DNA from: JBEKLJ01 sp050010255
GTDB taxonomy: Bacteria; Acidobacteriota; Terriglobia; Bryobacterales; Bryobacteraceae
Direction of reading: 5' to 3'
DNA: 8,445 bases
Assembly (NCBI GenBank): GCA_050010255.1
Contig: JBEKLJ010000151.1
Coordinates: 1 to 8,445, forward strand
Positions within the stretch are counted from its first letter, which is position 1. Each line of letters starts with the position of its first letter. Below the pieces are notes generated by a model, which was not told the DNA's origin, did no database searches, and saw only the letters and a program-made list of their open reading frames with translations. Positions 6,609 to 8,445 of this stretch are shown here, in pieces. The translations under genes and the position numbers were made by a program.

Positions 6609-7431
6609 CAGGACTCGTTTTGCGGTATTTGTCGCCCTCGGCTTGATCTTTCTAGCACTCGGCTGGGGGCTTGCCCACAATTTGCCCTCGTCCCAGGAAA
6701 CGTTCACGATTCCGCTATTCATAAACTTCGGCACCGCTCTCGTCGGTGTGGGTCTCATCCGTTTTCTGTGGGACGTCCTCGGTGCCCCTTCGCTCCGGAG
6801 TGAGATGGAGCGGCTTGGAGTAGTAAGGTTCTGGATTAACCGGCGCGACGGGGAAACGGAAAGACGAAAAGAGTATTTGAAGTTTCTCGCGACGTCTCAA
6901 AAGATCGACCTTATGGGCCTCAATCTGTACACCGAGGTATTCGGTGATGCTGAGGTCCGTGACGCGCTCGAGCGTGCTGTGCGGTCAGGCAAGGCCAAAG
7001 TTCGCATCCTCATTTCCGATCCTCGCTCCGCGATCACGACGCAGAGGTCTCGCGAGCCTAGTGAGATTAACGCCAAAGTTTTCAGTGGGCTCCTCGAACA
7101 GACCTTGACAAGCCTCGGAACATACCCCCAACTGCGTTCCGGCGAACCTTGCGAGGGCCTGCTCGTCCGGGCTTCGGATAGATCCGTGATCTATGTCATG
7201 GTCATTAGGCTTGATGACCAAATGTTTGTGTGCAACTACTTTTCAAGCATGGTTGGTGATGACACCCCCGGTATGCAGCTACGAAAGTTGAGGGACTACT
7301 GTCTCTTCGAGAAGTACTCTAGAGAATTTGAGTCGGTCTGGTCTAATTCCAGGAGTTTTGGCCTCGCAGAACTGGAAGAATGCCAGAAGCTGGTGCAGCC
7401 ACAGAAGGGAGGCCCACAATCTTCACAGTAA
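6598..7431 (+). CDS. Two-TM membrane protein with DUF5919/PLD-like cytosolic domain
   Basis: The start is taken at ATG 6598 (tandem ATG at 6601), giving 277 residues and an 11-bp overlap with the HAD gene; GGAGG at 6580-6584 lies upstream, somewhat far. The frame is open back to a GTG at 6529, but that extension is polar and overlaps the HAD gene more deeply. Two membrane helices are clear at about residues 8-28 (FAVFVALGLIFLALGWGLAHN) and 37-61. The remaining 215 or so residues are soluble. They include DLMGLNLYTEVF, an AVRSGKAKVRILISDPRS segment, and then VMVIRLDDQMFVCNYFSS and a C-terminal FEKYSREFESVW helix. This layout resembles the DUF5919/phospholipase-D-like domains that I recall following HTH domains in bacterial regulators. 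No HxKxxxxD motif is present, so PLD catalysis is unlikely. I infer a membrane-anchored sensor or effector; family assignment is from memory. Confidence 0.75.
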   Translation: MMLDRTRFAVFVALGLIFLALGWGLAHNLPSSQETFTIPLFINFGTALVGVGLIRFLWDVLGAPSLRSEMERLGVVRFWINRRDGETERRKEYLKFLATSQKIDLMGLNLYTEVFGDAEVRDALERAVRSGKAKVRILISDPRSAITTQRSREPSEINAKVFSGLLEQTLTSLGTYPQLRSGEPCEGLLVRASDRSVIYVMVIRLDDQMFVCNYFSSMVGDDTPGMQLRKLRDYCLFEKYSREFESVWSNSRSFGLAELEECQKLVQPQKGGPQSSQ

Positions 7432-7973
7432 TGGAACAGTCGACCATCTACCTGGACGAGACCCTTGGCCTTCGCCGTGACAAGGTGCTCGCGCCTGACA
7501 ATGTCGTCCTGTATAGGAAGGTGGTTCAGTATCATCCATCAGCAGCGGTGGTGGCGCTGCAGGAGAGAACAGAAACCAAGGTACTATTGATACGACATTA
7601 CAGGTATCCGGTAGGCAGATATCTGTGGGAGCTCCCGGGCGGCATGAAGAGGCCGGACGAATCTCTGGACGCCTGCGCTGTCCGAGAGTTCCGGGAAGAA
7701 ACGGGTTACAACCTTGGATCATTGAGGTACCTATTCAGGTTCTTCCCTGAGCCAGCGTTTACCGACCAGGTGCTGACGCTCTATTCCGGAACGCTCCTCG
7801 AGAGTTCAGATGGGAGTCAGGCTATGAGAGCGGAAGAGGAGATTCGGGGGTCTCATCTGTTCACTATTGACGAGGCACTGCAAATGATCGAGACGGGGGA
7901 CGTCGCAAGTTCCTGGACTGTTATTGGTCTCTTGATGGCGCTGCGGGACATTCGGCGAGATAAGGGGCAATGA
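7431..7973 (+). CDS. NUDIX hydrolase, ADP-ribose / nucleotide-sugar pyrophosphatase type
   Basis: From ATG 7431 the protein has 180 residues. The NUDIX box is complete: Gly71, five residues, Glu77, seven residues, Arg85-Glu86, then FREETGY, matching GX5EX7REUXEEXGU with the metal-binding glutamates (86, 89, 90). Upstream, LLIRHYRYPVGRYLWELPGG matches the segment typical of ADP-ribose pyrophosphatases (NudF-like, COG0494). A proline about 15 residues past the box (Pro108 in FFPEPAF) also fits that subgroup. Such enzymes split nucleoside diphosphates linked to another moiety (ADP-ribose, sugar nucleotides) into two monophosphates. The ATG overlaps the upstream TAA by one base (TAATG), suggesting coupled translation. 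An in-frame ATG at 7380 would add 17 residues; AGGGAGG at 7406-7412 is oddly placed between the two starts, 18 nt before 7431. The 3' end overlaps the epimerase gene in ATGA. Confidence 0.9.
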   Translation: MEQSTIYLDETLGLRRDKVLAPDNVVLYRKVVQYHPSAAVVALQERTETKVLLIRHYRYPVGRYLWELPGGMKRPDESLDACAVREFREETGYNLGSLRYLFRFFPEPAFTDQVLTLYSGTLLESSDGSQAMRAEEEIRGSHLFTIDEALQMIETGDVASSWTVIGLLMALRDIRRDKGQ

Positions 7974-8410
7974 GTGCAATGCATACTGGACCTTCAATAT
8001 TGATCACAGGTGGTGCTGGATTCATTGGCCGCAGACTGACACACTACCTGGTGAACCGTGGGGCCCGTGTAATTGTGGCGGATCTGCAGTTAGATCAAAG
8101 GAAGGCTGAGCTTGCGCCATTTGCGGACGTTGTCGAATACGTCGAGGGTGACGTTAAGGACGAGAAGTGCCTATTCTCATTGGTTAAGGACAGGAGTTGT
8201 GTAGTTCATCTTGCTGCAGGTGCGTCGTTTTTGATGTACGAGGAAAGACCGGTCTACGAAACCGTCAATGTGATGCATGGGTTCCTCAACGTTCTTGAGG
8301 CGGTCAGGTTTTATAAGGTGAGCAAACTTGTTTATGCCAGTACCAGTGCTGTCTATGAGGGGAATACGACGCCGTATCACGAGGGGATGGTTCTTCGGGT
8401 TGCCTTTTAG
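7970..8410 (+). CDS. NAD-dependent epimerase/dehydratase (extended SDR), 3' truncated
   Basis: The N-terminal half of an extended short-chain dehydrogenase is present. LITGGAGFIG gives the Rossmann TGxxGxxG motif (residues 11-20), VIVADLQ places Asp38 to bind the NAD ribose, GDVKD contacts adenine, and VVHLAAGAS and LVYASTSAVYEG carry the conserved active-site strand. After HEGMVL the frame reads only RVAF and stops at 8408-8410, giving 146 residues against the family's usual 300 or more. The catalytic YxxxK and the whole substrate domain are absent. Divergence starts at about 8390, shortly before a poly-T/G tail, so truncation by bad sequence at a contig end is more likely than a real mutation. 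The start ATG 7970 overlaps the NUDIX stop (ATGA); AAGGGG (7962-7967) precedes it closely, and ATG 7979 is the alternative. Relatives act on nucleotide-sugars such as UDP-glucose, but the substrate here is unknown. Confidence 0.85.
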   Translation: MSAMHTGPSILITGGAGFIGRRLTHYLVNRGARVIVADLQLDQRKAELAPFADVVEYVEGDVKDEKCLFSLVKDRSCVVHLAAGASFLMYEERPVYETVNVMHGFLNVLEAVRFYKVSKLVYASTSAVYEGNTTPYHEGMVLRVAF

Positions 8411-8411
8411 T

Positions 8412-8445
8412 AAGATCTTGGTTTTTTGTTTTTTTTTGTTTTTTT
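8412..8445. other. Low-complexity poly-T/G tail, probable sequence artefact
   Basis: The last 26 or so bases consist of T-runs broken only by single Gs, following an 8-bp palindrome AAGATCTT (8412-8419). Nothing comparable exists in the rest of this GC-rich window. It interrupts an otherwise conserved epimerase gene, so it is best read as poor-quality read-end sequence kept at a contig end, not as a terminator: no stem precedes the T-run. Confidence 0.6.

Noticed and set aside
8412..8445. Intrinsic terminator after the epimerase
   Set aside because: The T-run has no preceding GC stem-loop, only an 8-bp palindrome without loop, and the gene before it is incomplete.

Overview
The window looks like a contig fragment from a GC-rich soil-type bacterium, most plausibly an acidobacterium of the Solibacter/Bryobacter kind. 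That guess rests on three things recalled from those genomes: a YVTN-type beta-propeller fused to a PF04185-like phosphoesterase, a divergent RidA-like protein, and secreted duplicated-domain proteins of unknown role. No rRNA or other marker gene is present, so the taxonomy is an inference.

Left region (1-5212), all on the plus strand and very GC-rich: the 3' part of a large, probably exported beta-propeller/phosphoesterase gene (open at the left edge); an unrecognised secreted protein whose last codons run into a tandem 42/45-bp repeat (3649-3767); a small hairpin; and a signal-peptide protein with two copies of a VirB10/TrbI-like beta domain plus a glycine/alanine-rich hydrophobic C-terminal part.

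Middle region (5213-5879) is decayed DNA. On the minus strand, about 5240-5527 holds the C-terminal part of a RidA-like protein without its N-terminal half and with an apparent frameshift near its end. From about 5530 to 5879 I see no convincing gene, only one doubtful small plus-strand reading frame. Base composition changes across this region, which suggests a junction between segments of different history.

Right region (5880-8445) is a tight, overlapping four-gene plus-strand operon with lower GC: a HAD-superfamily phosphatase/phosphomutase, a two-transmembrane protein with a cytosolic DUF5919/PLD-like domain lacking an HKD motif, a complete NUDIX hydrolase of ADP-ribose/nucleotide-sugar pyrophosphatase type, and an extended-SDR nucleotide-sugar epimerase. 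The overlaps (11, 1 and 4 bp) imply translational coupling. Three genes point to phosphorylated-sugar or nucleotide-sugar chemistry and the fourth looks like a membrane sensor or effector. This is the best candidate here for an undescribed system, but its function is unknown. The epimerase is cut off by a poly-T/G low-complexity tail that is probably an assembly or read-end artefact, so the operon's downstream content is not visible.
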